Under the pieces are notes generated by a model. The model was not told the DNA's origin and ran no database searches. It worked only from the letters and a program-made list of their open reading frames with translations. The position numbers and the translations under genes are program-made. From assembly GCA_964475115.1 (NCBI GenBank), contig CAYYVJ010000044.1:1-17153 (forward strand): a DNA stretch of 17,153 nucleotides. Direction: 5' to 3'. Source of the DNA: CAYYVJ01 sp964475115 (GTDB lineage Bacteria; Bacillota; Clostridia; Lachnospirales; Lachnospiraceae). Shown in pieces: positions 7,421 through 15,664 of the stretch; the first letter of the stretch is position 1, and every line of letters begins with the position of its first letter.

Positions 7421-7858
7421 ATGTACAGTGAAAAAGTAATGGATCATTTTCAAAACCCAAGAAATGTAGGGGAATTAGAAAATGCAAGTGGCGTAGGTAC
7501 AGTAGGAAACGCAAAATGTGGCGATATTATGAGAATGTATTTAGACATAGATGAGAATCAAAAGATACAAGATGTTAAGTTTAAAACGTTTGGATGTGGC
7601 GCTGCTGTAGCAACTAGTAGTATGGCAACGGAGCTTGTAAAAGGGAAGACAGTACAGGAAGCTTTGGAAGTAACAAATAAGTCAGTAGCCAATGCTTTAG
7701 ATGGTTTGCCAGCAGTAAAAGTACATTGCTCCCTACTAGCAGAAGAAGCGATTCATGCTGCTATTTGGGATTATGCAGAAAAGAATAATATTGTGATAGA
7801 TGGTCTAGAGAAGCCTAAATCAGATATTGGAGAAGAAGAAGTTACCGAAGAATATTAA
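7421..7858 (+). CDS. nifU: Fe-S cluster assembly scaffold, IscU/NifU N-terminal type
   Basis: This 145-residue cytoplasmic scaffold holds a nascent Fe-S cluster built with sulfur from the upstream desulfurase. The three cluster cysteines are present: C33 in NAKCGD (with the labilising Asp at D35), C59 in TFGCGAA, and C103 in VHCSLLAEEA. It starts with the family's YSEKVMDHFQNPRNVG. The IscU domain takes up about residues 1-125, and the rest is a short acidic tail ending EEEVTEEY. The ferredoxin and C-terminal Nfu domains of diazotroph NifU are absent, so this is the short Clostridium type. The Shine-Dalgarno AGGAGGA overlaps the nifS stop codon, pointing to tight co-expression. Confidence 0.95.
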   Translation: MYSEKVMDHFQNPRNVGELENASGVGTVGNAKCGDIMRMYLDIDENQKIQDVKFKTFGCGAAVATSSMATELVKGKTVQEALEVTNKSVANALDGLPAVKVHCSLLAEEAIHAAIWDYAEKNNIVIDGLEKPKSDIGEEEVTEEY

Positions 7859-7876
7859 GTAGAAAAAAGGTGTTTT

Positions 7877-8965
7877 ATGGAAAAGAAAAAAGTAGTAGTT
7901 GGAATGTCAGGCGGAGTAGACTCTTCTGTTGCAGCATACCTGTTAAAAGAGCAAGGCTATGATGTAATAGGTGTGACTATGCAAATATGGCAAGATGAAG
8001 ATGTTGCATGTCAGACAGCTAATGGAGGCTGTTGTGGACTAAGTGCAGTAGAAGATGCCAGGAGAGTATCGAGTGACTTAGATATCCCCTATTATGTTAT
8101 GAACTTTAAAGAAGAATTCAAAGCCTCTGTTATGGATTATTTTGTAGATGAATATTTGCTTGGAAGGACACCTAATCCATGTATTGCTTGTAATCGATAT
8201 GTAAAATGGGAGTCTTTATTAAAAAGAAGTTTAGATATAGGTGCAGAATATATTGCAACTGGACATTATGCTCAGATTGAACAATTGCCTAATGGAAGGT
8301 ATGCATTAAAAAAGTCGGCTACAGCAGCAAAGGATCAAACTTATGCGTTGTACAATCTGACTCAAGAGCAATTGTCTCATACCCTAATGCCAGTTGGTGC
8401 ATATACAAAGGATGAGATTCGAGAGATTGCAGCTGAGATAAAATTAAAGGTTGCAAATAAACCAGATAGTCAAGAAATCTGTTTTATTCCAGACAATAAT
8501 TATGGGAAGTTTATAGAAGAAAACACAAACACAAAGATAGTAGAGGGTAATTTTGTCAATACTCAAGGTGAAATCATTGGGAAGCATAAAGGAATCGCAC
8601 ATTATACCATTGGACAGAGAAAAGGCTTAAACCTATCTATGGGACATCCTGTTTTTGTTGTAGAAATAAGACCAGAGACAAATGAGGTTGTGATAGGAAA
8701 TTCGGAAGATACTTATTCAAATAAATTAATTGCAAAGAATTTGAATTTCATGTCAATCGAAGATTTAGAAGGCGAGAGAAGGGTAGTTGCAAAGATTAGA
8801 TATAGTCATATAGGAGCACCTTGTGTGATACGTAAAATAGATGAGGATGTAATTGAATGTATATTCGATGCTCCTCAAAGAGCTATTACACCAGGGCAAG
8901 CTGTCGTATTTTATGATGGAGACTATGTGTTAGGTGGAGGTACAATAACAGGATCGCAGGTGTAA
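7877..8965 (+). CDS. mnmA: tRNA-specific 2-thiouridylase MnmA
   Basis: MnmA adenylates U34 of tRNA-Lys, -Glu and -Gln and replaces the 2-oxygen with sulfur, giving s2U at the wobble base. The 362-residue protein begins with the PP-loop GMSGGVDSS. It then has the cysteine pair NPCIACN (C102 and C105), GHYA, KDQTYAL, the second catalytic cysteine C202 in SQEICFIPD, and IGQRKGL before the C-terminal beta-barrel. C102, C105 and C202 match the three conserved cysteines of E. coli MnmA. A persulfide route and a [4Fe-4S]-dependent route have both been proposed for these residues. Its place directly after nifS and nifU, 18 nt past the nifU stop, fits direct sulfur or cluster supply. The start has AAAAAGGTG just upstream. 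Confidence 0.96.
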   Translation: MEKKKVVVGMSGGVDSSVAAYLLKEQGYDVIGVTMQIWQDEDVACQTANGGCCGLSAVEDARRVSSDLDIPYYVMNFKEEFKASVMDYFVDEYLLGRTPNPCIACNRYVKWESLLKRSLDIGAEYIATGHYAQIEQLPNGRYALKKSATAAKDQTYALYNLTQEQLSHTLMPVGAYTKDEIREIAAEIKLKVANKPDSQEICFIPDNNYGKFIEENTNTKIVEGNFVNTQGEIIGKHKGIAHYTIGQRKGLNLSMGHPVFVVEIRPETNEVVIGNSEDTYSNKLIAKNLNFMSIEDLEGERRVVAKIRYSHIGAPCVIRKIDEDVIECIFDAPQRAITPGQAVVFYDGDYVLGGGTITGSQV

Positions 8966-8968
8966 AAG

Positions 8969-11900
8969 ATGAATTATTCACTGGATACGATTAAGAAATT
9001 TAGTACAAATGAAGAAACCTATTTACAAGGAAAAAAATATTGTGAAGATAGACGCGTCAAAATCGATTCTGTCCAAAGCTTTTGGAAAGGGGAGGTTAGT
9101 TTAAAAGCATCAGTAACTGATGAAAATAAGCTAATCTACCCTATTTCTGTTAATATAAATGATGGTTCCTTCAAGAGAGCTCACTGTACTTGTAAAGAGT
9201 TTGTAGAAAAAAACAATTTTTGTAAGCATTTAGTTGCAGCTTCGATTGAATATTTTAAATTGCTTCAAAAGAAATCCCCGTCTCAAGTTATAACTACAAA
9301 AGAATTTCAAACCATATTAAAAGGTTATAGCGATTTAAATATTGGGAAAATAATGGAGGAAGACGATTCCGGAACAATTACTTTAATTCCTAAAATGATT
9401 TTAGGTCGAAATGATATTAAAGTGAGCTTTAAAGTTTCCAATGAGAAAAGAAGTTATATAATTAGAGATTTAACAGAGTTTTATCTTCATATGAAAAATG
9501 GGGACTTTGTGGAGTATGGAAAGAGTTTATCTTTTCATCATTCTATTTGGTCTTTTCACAAATCCATAGTTCCTATGGTGGAATTTCTGATGAAAGCAAT
9601 AGAAGAAAAATATGAATATTATAAGTTATATAATCCATATAAATCGATTGATAGTTTTAAGCAAAGAGACTTGTCATTGTCAAAGGCGAATGTAGATAAG
9701 TGGATGAGGTTGTTAATGGATGACTCTATTGAATTAGAGTTTTATAATGGTATAAAAAAGCAAGTTCAGGTTATAAATTCAAATCCAAACTTAGAAGTAG
9801 AAATTACAGGGAATTTAGATGGTGGATATTCTATTTACACAGAAAATGAAATGTACACATTTTTTGGTGAGGATAATTTGTATGTATATAAGAATGGAAT
9901 CATCTACTGCTGTGATAAAACATATGCAGATGAAATGGGAATGTTTTTGCGTGAGGTCAATAGTAAATCTTTGAGTTCAGGTGAATTTAAAGTAAATCAA
10001 AGGGATATGGCTCTCTTTGTTGGACAAATGCTGCCTATTATATCAAAGCATATGAAGGTTCATTTACAAGAGATAGATCTAGAGAAGTTTGTTCCAAAAC
10101 AAGTTCAAGCAAGGTTTGCAATTGATACAGATAAGGAAAAAGGAATTGTTTGCATAGAAGAATTTTCCTATGAGGATTTCTCTTTTAATCCAACCTTAGG
10201 AAACAGTGTACCTATTTCTATCAATCGAGACTATTTGGCAGAGTATAAAATACGAGCAGTGGTTGAGAAATATTTTGAATCTTTTGATCAAGACACAGGA
10301 GAATGGTATATTCAAGATGAGGAAAAAATATATCATTTATTAGAAAACGGAATATCGGACTTAATGGAAATTGGACAGGTCTTTGTATCAGATTCTTTTA
10401 AGAAAATGAAAATACTTATGCCTTCGAAGATGGCTGTAGGTGTCGCATTAAATGGAGATTTGTTGGAGTTAGAGATTGATTCTGGAGATTTAAGCGAAAA
10501 AGAAATACTAGAAATTTTAGAAAAATATAAAATGCATAAAAAGTTTCATCGTCTGAAAAGTGGTGCATTTATTAACATTGACGATCTGGGATTTTCAACT
10601 TTGCTGGAATTGACAGGAGGACTTAGGCTAAATCCTAAAGATTTTCAAAAGAGTAAAATATCGGTGCCCAAATACCGTGCACTCTATTTGGAATCTGTAT
10701 TGGCAGATAATAAAGTAGTGAGTTACAATAAAGAAAATAACTTTGTACAATTATTAGATACTCTTGAAAAAATAGAGGAAGCAGAAATTGAAATTCCAAT
10801 ATCCTTAGAATCCGTTTTAAAAGAATATCAAAAAGTTGGTTTTCGTTGGATGAAAACTTTGTCCGCAAGTGGTATGGGTGGAATTCTTGCAGATGAAATG
10901 GGACTTGGAAAGACTCTTCAGGTAATAGCCATCTTATTATTCGAAAAGTATAACAATCAGATGCCTTCTCTTATTGTTTGCCCTGCATCTTTAGTCTATA
11001 ACTGGGAAAATGAATTGTTGAGTTTTGCTCCTATTTTAAGTGTGGCTACCATAACGGGAAAAGCAGAAGAAAGAAGAGAAGTTATAAAAAATGTAAATCA
11101 ATACGATGTAGTTATTACTTCTTATGATTTGCTGAGAAGAGATATTTTAAATTATACGGGAATACAGTTTCTCTACGAAATAATAGATGAAGCGCAATAT
11201 ATTAAAAACCATACTACAAAAAATGCTAAGGCAGTAAAAAAAATAAGTGCAAAATCAAAATTTGCATTAACTGGTACACCTATTGAAAATAGATTAAGTG
11301 AACTTTGGAGTATATTTGATTATTTAATGCCAGGATTCTTATATTCTTATAAACAGTTTAAAGAAGAATTGGAAATTCCAATTGTAAAAGATTCTGATGA
11401 GACCGCTTTGAGGCGATTGCAGCGAATGATTCACCCATTTGTCTTAAGAAGGTTAAAAAAAGATGTTCTTAAAGAACTACCAGAAAAATTGGAAAATGTT
11501 ATATATTCAAAACTGGAAGGAGAGCAGAAGAAGATTTATCTAGCAAATGCTCTTCGTCTAAAGACGGAAATAGAAAAGAAAAGTCAGAAAGATTTTCAAA
11601 GTGGGAAGTTACAAATTTTATCAGAGATAACGAGATTAAGGCAAATTTGCTGTGATCCGTCTCTTTGCTATGAAGATTATAAGGACTCCTCTGGAAAGCT
11701 TGAAATTTGCATGGAATTAGTCCATAATGGTATCGAAGCAGGACATAAGATGCTATTATTTTCACAATTTACATCTATGTTGGATATCATTGAAAAAAGG
11801 TTGGTTGAGGAAGGAATCTCCTATTTTATTTTAACAGGAGCAACACCTAAAAAAGATAGATTTGAAATGGCTGAAAAGTTTAACAATGATAATACAAGTA

Positions 11901-12199
11901 TATTTTTAATTTCCTTAAAGGCAGGTGGAACTGGTCTGAATCTTACGGGAGCAGATTTTGTTATTCATTATGATCCTTGGTGGAATCTTGCCGCCCAAAA
12001 TCAAGCAACGGATCGTGCTCATAGAATAGGACAGAAGAAAAAAGTTGCTGTATTTAAATTGATTACAAAAAACACAATTGAAGAAAATATTCTGAAATTA
12101 CAAGAAAACAAAAATCAATTAGCAAATCAAGTGATTTCAGATGAATTGGGTTCTTTTACAACTTTATCAAAAGAAGAGTTGTTAGAAATACTATTGTAA
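8969..12199 (+). CDS. SNF2-family helicase-like ATPase with SWIM zinc finger
   Basis: This 1076-residue protein has three parts. A SWIM zinc finger near the N-terminus carries C73-x-C75-x9-C85-x-H87. A long middle region (~100-600) fits the bacterial SNF2-associated domain. The C-terminal SNF2 motor (~610-1070) has the Q-motif region LKEYQKVGFRWM, Walker A DEMGLGKT (K648), DEAQ (740-743), LTGTPIENRLSELWSIFDYL, and motif VI QATDRAHRIGQ (1012-1022). Such proteins translocate on double-stranded DNA and remodel protein-DNA complexes. The cellular role of this common Firmicute group is not established. Its ATG follows the mnmA stop after only 3 nt, with AGGTG of the SD inside mnmA, so translation is probably coupled. 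No nuclease or methylase lies beside it, so a defence role is not supported. Confidence 0.92.
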   Translation: MNYSLDTIKKFSTNEETYLQGKKYCEDRRVKIDSVQSFWKGEVSLKASVTDENKLIYPISVNINDGSFKRAHCTCKEFVEKNNFCKHLVAASIEYFKLLQKKSPSQVITTKEFQTILKGYSDLNIGKIMEEDDSGTITLIPKMILGRNDIKVSFKVSNEKRSYIIRDLTEFYLHMKNGDFVEYGKSLSFHHSIWSFHKSIVPMVEFLMKAIEEKYEYYKLYNPYKSIDSFKQRDLSLSKANVDKWMRLLMDDSIELEFYNGIKKQVQVINSNPNLEVEITGNLDGGYSIYTENEMYTFFGEDNLYVYKNGIIYCCDKTYADEMGMFLREVNSKSLSSGEFKVNQRDMALFVGQMLPIISKHMKVHLQEIDLEKFVPKQVQARFAIDTDKEKGIVCIEEFSYEDFSFNPTLGNSVPISINRDYLAEYKIRAVVEKYFESFDQDTGEWYIQDEEKIYHLLENGISDLMEIGQVFVSDSFKKMKILMPSKMAVGVALNGDLLELEIDSGDLSEKEILEILEKYKMHKKFHRLKSGAFINIDDLGFSTLLELTGGLRLNPKDFQKSKISVPKYRALYLESVLADNKVVSYNKENNFVQLLDTLEKIEEAEIEIPISLESVLKEYQKVGFRWMKTLSASGMGGILADEMGLGKTLQVIAILLFEKYNNQMPSLIVCPASLVYNWENELLSFAPILSVATITGKAEERREVIKNVNQYDVVITSYDLLRRDILNYTGIQFLYEIIDEAQYIKNHTTKNAKAVKKISAKSKFALTGTPIENRLSELWSIFDYLMPGFLYSYKQFKEELEIPIVKDSDETALRRLQRMIHPFVLRRLKKDVLKELPEKLENVIYSKLEGEQKKIYLANALRLKTEIEKKSQKDFQSGKLQILSEITRLRQICCDPSLCYEDYKDSSGKLEICMELVHNGIEAGHKMLLFSQFTSMLDIIEKRLVEEGISYFILTGATPKKDRFEMAEKFNNDNTSIFLISLKAGGTGLNLTGADFVIHYDPWWNLAAQNQATDRAHRIGQKKKVAVFKLITKNTIEENILKLQENKNQLANQVISDELGSFTTLSKEELLEILL

Positions 12200-12218
12200 A
12201 ATAAGTGGAGGATATGAA

Positions 12219-13454
12219 ATGGAAAAGTTAAAAGGAAATGTTATAGTTGGACAATCTGGTGGACCAACTGCAGTAATTAATGCAAGCCTTGTAGGAGTTT
12301 ATAAAACTGCAAAAGATAGAGGTGCAGATAAAATATATGGAATGCGCTATGGGATTCAGGGTTTGTTAGATGAAAAGTATATGAATTTATCAGAACATAT
12401 AAAAAATGATTTGGACATAGAATTACTAAAACGTACTCCATCATCTTTCTTGGGTTCTTGTAGGTACAAGCTTCCTGAGGTTTCAGAAAATAGGGATACC
12501 TATGAAAAGATATTTTCTATATTAAAAAAACTTGAGATTGAATATTTTTTCTATATTGGCGGTAATGATTCCATGGATACTATAAAAAAATTATCTGATT
12601 ATGCGAAAGAAATAAATAGTAAAATCAGGTTTATGGGAGTACCAAAGACCATAGATAATGATTTAGCTGTAACAGATCATACACCTGGGTTTGGAAGTGC
12701 TGCAAAGTTCATTGCTTCGACAGTAAAAGAGATTATGCGTGATGGTTTGGTATACGATACCCCTAGTGTAACAATTGTTGAAATAATGGGTAGAAATGCT
12801 GGATGGTTAACAGGAGCAGCAGCTTTGGCAGGATGTGAAGATTGCGATGGTCCAGACTTGATTTATCTTCCAGAAGTTCCGTTTGATATAAGTAAATTTA
12901 TTCAAAAGGTTAGGGATATACAGAAATATAAAAAATCTTTAGTAATAGCCGTATCAGAAGGAATTAAATTGGAAAATGGACAATATGTATGTGAACAAAC
13001 AGATTTCGTAAGTCAAGTAGATTCTTTTGGACATAAAACCTTAAATGGTGCTGGAAGGTATTTGGCGCAAAAGATAATGGCGGAGATTGGATGTAAGACT
13101 AGGTCTATTGAATTAAGTACCCTTCAAAGATGTGCATCACATATGGTATCTAGAGTAGATATAACAGAAGCATTTCAGGTTGGAGGAGCAGCAGTAAAAG
13201 CGGCTTTTGAGGGGGAATCTGGGAAAATGGTTATATTAAAAAGAGTATCCGATGATCCTTATCTTTGTATTACAGATATCTATGATGTTCACAAAATAGC
13301 AAATATAGAAAAGAAAGTGCCTCGTGAGTGGATTAACGAAGAAGGTGACAATGTTTGTCCTGAGTTTAAAGGATATATTAAACCACTTATTCAAGCAGAA
13401 TTAACTCCTATCATGGTAGATGGATTGCCAAGGCACTTGTTTCTAGAAAAGTAA
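12219..13454 (+). CDS. pfk: 6-phosphofructokinase, PPi-dependent type
   Basis: The enzyme phosphorylates fructose 6-phosphate to fructose 1,6-bisphosphate. The signature PKTIDND (142-148, catalytic D146) has Lys where ATP enzymes have Gly (PGTIDND). The nucleotide loop reads GGND (114-117), with Asp at the position equivalent to E. coli G104. Both features mark PPi use. N116 takes the place of the usual Mg-binding Asp (E. coli D103), which is unusual. Other motifs are GQSGGPTAVIN at the N-terminus and MGRNAGWLTG. Length (411) suits the intermediate PPi-PFK group. It starts 19 nt after the helicase gene behind GTGGAGGA and is probably the last gene of the operon. Its stop codon directly abuts that of hisK, and its terminator lies within hisK. 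The donor (PPi or ATP) is inferred from motifs. Confidence 0.9.
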   Translation: MEKLKGNVIVGQSGGPTAVINASLVGVYKTAKDRGADKIYGMRYGIQGLLDEKYMNLSEHIKNDLDIELLKRTPSSFLGSCRYKLPEVSENRDTYEKIFSILKKLEIEYFFYIGGNDSMDTIKKLSDYAKEINSKIRFMGVPKTIDNDLAVTDHTPGFGSAAKFIASTVKEIMRDGLVYDTPSVTIVEIMGRNAGWLTGAAALAGCEDCDGPDLIYLPEVPFDISKFIQKVRDIQKYKKSLVIAVSEGIKLENGQYVCEQTDFVSQVDSFGHKTLNGAGRYLAQKIMAEIGCKTRSIELSTLQRCASHMVSRVDITEAFQVGGAAVKAAFEGESGKMVILKRVSDDPYLCITDIYDVHKIANIEKKVPREWINEEGDNVCPEFKGYIKPLIQAELTPIMVDGLPRHLFLEK

Positions 13455-14273
13455 TTATATTTCATTTATTGATATAAACTGTGGGTTTCGCTGACTAAAG
13501 ATGGTAAAGTGGCGGAATCCACTTTTTATTAAGACTTCTTTTGCAAGAGCAAAATCAGCTGCAATATGTTCTGGTTTGTGGGCATCAGAGCCAATAGTTA
13601 TAATTTCTCCACCAAGTTCTTTATATCTTTTTAGCATATCTTCGTGAGGATTTGAATGTCCTAATCCATAGCGGTATCCGGATGTGTTTATTTCTATCCC
13701 TTTTCCAGAAACAATTAGCTCTTTTAAAATGACATCAATTATATCTGAATGTGTAGAGTAGATATCTTCATTGCTTTTAACTGGGGCGTATCGTACAAGA
13801 TAGTCCAAATGTCCGCAAACATCAAAATCTTTATAAGATCTAACGCATGCTAGCATAGATTCATAATATTGTCTGATTCGATCATGTTGTTCATAACCTT
13901 TCCAAAAATCTGGATAATATGGATCTTCACCGTTGGCCAAATGAATTGACCCAATAATAAAATCGAATGAATAGCTACTTGTATACTCCTTTAATATTTG
14001 GGTAATATTAGGTTGTAAACCAAGTTCTACGCCTGTTTTTATACTTATTTGATTTTTATATTTTTCTTTTAGTTCATTTAATTGCTGAATATATGTGTTT
14101 GTATCTAATGTGAAGATAGGTGAGCCAGGATAAATGTTCGGATATTCAAAATCTTGATGCTCTGTAAAGCAGATTTCTTTTAGACCTAGCTTGATGGCTT
14201 GCTCAATCATATCAACCGCGTCGCTGTCAGAATCTGCAGAAAAACTGGAGTGCATATGGTAATCATATTTCAT
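13455..14273 (-). CDS. hisK: PHP-family histidinol-phosphatase
   Basis: This 272-residue metal-dependent phosphatase of the PHP family resembles HisK/HisJ, which turn histidinol phosphate into histidinol in histidine synthesis. All expected metal ligands are visible: H6 and H8 (YHMHSSFS), D14, H39 (FTEHQD), E83 (GVELG), H111 (GSIHLANGEDPYYPDF), H155 (CGHLDYL), then D230 and H232 in GSDAHKPEHIA. AAAGGGGG lies 7 nt before the ATG. It has its own promoter (14316-14344) and no other his gene nearby, so its substrate may be something other than histidinol phosphate. Its last ~75 nt include, on the opposite strand, the terminator of the pfk operon, so the codons for residues ~251-256 also serve as terminator sequence. 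Confidence 0.87.
   Translation of the reverse strand: MKYDYHMHSSFSADSDSDAVDMIEQAIKLGLKEICFTEHQDFEYPNIYPGSPIFTLDTNTYIQQLNELKEKYKNQISIKTGVELGLQPNITQILKEYTSSYSFDFIIGSIHLANGEDPYYPDFWKGYEQHDRIRQYYESMLACVRSYKDFDVCGHLDYLVRYAPVKSNEDIYSTHSDIIDVILKELIVSGKGIEINTSGYRYGLGHSNPHEDMLKRYKELGGEIITIGSDAHKPEHIAADFALAKEVLIKSGFRHFTIFSQRNPQFISINEI
13506..13530 (+). terminator. Terminator of the nifS-pfk operon, embedded in hisK
   Basis: AAAGTGG (13506-13512), a 6-nt loop CGGAAT, and CCACTTT (13519-13525) are followed directly by more T residues (five-T run 13523-13527, then ATT). This is a standard rho-independent terminator for plus-strand transcription, placed 52 nt after the pfk stop and wholly inside the hisK coding region. 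On the minus strand the hairpin is followed by ACC, so it should not stop hisK transcription. Confidence 0.75.
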
Positions 14274-14315
14274 TGTAGTTCCCCCTTTTAAATGGCTTGC
14301 TTCTTATTAAAAGAA

Positions 14316-14344
14316 ATTGTAGGATACAAAAAGGAAAATGTCAA
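14316..14344 (-). promoter_or_regulatory. SigA promoter of hisK
   Basis: On the minus strand a perfect TTGACA (14339-14344) and TACAAT (14316-14321, 5 of 6) are spaced by exactly 17 bp. Transcription should start near 14309, giving a leader of about 36 nt that includes the GGGGG ribosome binding site. Confidence 0.8.
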
Positions 14345-14437
14345 CAATAACGACTTTATATCTTGCCCTGTTATTCAATGCTTGCCAGGATATCACTTTT
14401 CATTAATGATTATGTTAAAATATATTTAAAAATTAAC

Positions 14438-14466
14438 TTGAAATTTATGGCTATATTATGTAGAAT
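14438..14466 (+). promoter_or_regulatory. SigA promoter of the gap-pgk-tpi operon
   Basis: TTGAAA (14438-14443) and TAGAAT (14461-14466) are separated by 17 bp, each matching 5 of 6 consensus bases. The start should be near 14473, leaving an AT-rich leader of about 94 nt. No CggR-type regulator gene precedes the operon in this window. Confidence 0.75.
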
Positions 14467-14553
14467 AGTGATAGGTTGGTTTTTATTTTAACAATCTTTT
14501 AAACAAGTAGTCTTTATGAGCTGTTTTTCAGCATATAATGAATTTTATCAAAT

Positions 14554-14560
14554 AGGAGGA
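14554..14560 (+). promoter_or_regulatory. Ribosome binding site that fixes the gap start
   Basis: AGGAGGA sits 6 nt before the ATG at 14567. An in-frame ATG at 14516 would add 17 residues that are foreign to GAPDH and has no Shine-Dalgarno sequence, so the shorter protein (337 residues, MSVKVAINGFGRIGR) is correct. Confidence 0.92.
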
Positions 14561-14566
14561 ATTAAA

Positions 14567-15580
14567 ATGTCAGTAAAAGTAGCAATTAATGGTTTTGGAC
14601 GTATTGGACGTCTTGCATTCAGACAAATGTTTGGTGCTGAGGGTTATGAGGTAGTAGCGATAAATGACTTAACTAACCCTAAAATGTTAGCGCACTTATT
14701 AAAATATGATTCAGCACAGGGTAGATATGCATTAGCTGATAAGGTAGAAGCAAAAGAATCTTCTATCGTAGTTGATGGAAAAGAAATTAAAATCTATGCA
14801 GAAAAAGATGCAGCTAATCTTCCTTGGAAAGAAGTTGGAGTAGATGTTGTACTTGAATGTACAGGTTTCTATACTTCAAAAGACAAATCACAAGCACATA
14901 TTAATGCAGGAGCTAAAAAGGTAGTTATTTCTGCGCCAGCTGGAAATGATCTTCCAACAGTAGTATTTGGTGTTAATGAAAATACATTAAAAGCAGAAGA
15001 TACAATTATTTCTGCAGCTTCTTGTACAACAAACTGTCTAGCACCTATGGCTGACACTTTGAATAAATTAGCTACAATTAAAAAAGGTTTTATGACAACA
15101 ATTCATGCTTATACAGGAGATCAAATGACTCTTGATGGACCTCATCCAAAAGGAGATTTAAGAAGAGCTCGTGCAGCTGCAGCAAACATCGTTCCTAACT
15201 CAACAGGAGCTGCTAAGGCTATCGGACTTGTTATTCCTGAATTAGCTGGTATATTAGATGGTGCTGCTCAACGTGTACCTGTAGTAACTGGTTCATTAAC
15301 AGAATTAACAGCTGTTGTAGAAGCTACTGTAACTGCTGAAGATGTAAACAAAGCTATGAAGGCAGCAGCAAATGATTCTTATGGATATACAGAAGAAGAA
15401 TTAGTATCTTCTGATATTATTGGAATTTCTTATGGTTCATTATTTGATGCAACACAAACAAGAGTAACAGATCTTGGTGATGGAAAAACTTTAGTAAAAG
15501 TTGTTTCTTGGTATGATAATGAAAATTCATACACTAGCCAAATGGTTAGAACAATCAAATATTTCTCTGAATTAGCTTAA
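14567..15580 (+). CDS. gap: Glyceraldehyde-3-phosphate dehydrogenase (NAD-type)
   Basis: This enzyme oxidises and phosphorylates glyceraldehyde 3-phosphate to 1,3-bisphosphoglycerate, reducing NAD. The 337 residues carry the Rossmann motif INGFGRIGR at the N-terminus. D34 in INDL binds the adenine ribose and indicates NAD rather than NADP preference. The catalytic cysteine is C153 in SAASCTTNC, and H180 in IHAYTGDQ is the catalytic base. The substrate-binding stretch RRARAAAANIVPNSTGAAKA and C-terminal WYDNENSYTSQM are intact. It is the first gene of the glycolytic operon. A hairpin with a short T tract separates it from pgk, which could let gap transcripts outnumber those of the downstream genes. 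Confidence 0.98.
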   Translation: MSVKVAINGFGRIGRLAFRQMFGAEGYEVVAINDLTNPKMLAHLLKYDSAQGRYALADKVEAKESSIVVDGKEIKIYAEKDAANLPWKEVGVDVVLECTGFYTSKDKSQAHINAGAKKVVISAPAGNDLPTVVFGVNENTLKAEDTIISAASCTTNCLAPMADTLNKLATIKKGFMTTIHAYTGDQMTLDGPHPKGDLRRARAAAANIVPNSTGAAKAIGLVIPELAGILDGAAQRVPVVTGSLTELTAVVEATVTAEDVNKAMKAAANDSYGYTEEELVSSDIIGISYGSLFDATQTRVTDLGDGKTLVKVVSWYDNENSYTSQMVRTIKYFSELA

Positions 15581-15617
15581 TTTTCAGATAGTATTTGAAA
15601 ATAGTATAAGATCCTAT

Positions 15618-15664
15618 ATGGGTCCAGTCTTGTAGGGTAGACTTATAGGGCTGGACCTATTTTT
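15618..15664 (+). terminator. Hairpin with T tract between gap and pgk (attenuator or partial terminator)
   Basis: Nucleotides 15618-15629 and 15649-15660 pair over 12 bp (core GGTCCAG/CTGGACC, two G-U pairs), followed by a five-T run at 15660-15664. Inside it a second, competing hairpin is possible: AGTCT (15626-15630) with AGACT (15639-15643). Because pgk follows without a new promoter that I can see, partial termination or an RNA-processing role is likelier than full termination. Confidence 0.6.

Noticed and set aside
8969..12199. SNF2 helicase as part of a phage-defence island (for example DISARM-like)
   Set aside because: Neighbours are housekeeping genes. There is no methylase, nuclease, PLD-type protein or mobile element, and the protein's domain set is the common chromosomal SWIM/SNF2 form.
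14414..14437. GTTAA and TTAAC inverted repeat before the gap -35 as a CggR-like operator
   Set aside because: The arms are only 5 bp in very AT-rich DNA with a 14-bp gap, which is expected by chance.
14516..14566. In-frame upstream ATG giving GAPDH a 17-residue N-terminal extension
   Set aside because: The extension matches nothing in GAPDH, has no Shine-Dalgarno sequence, and AGGAGGA sits correctly before the ATG at 14567.
15618..15664. T-box or metabolite riboswitch in the gap-pgk spacer
   Set aside because: There is no T-box sequence, no specifier-type stem and too little RNA for a known aptamer; only the hairpins can be supported.
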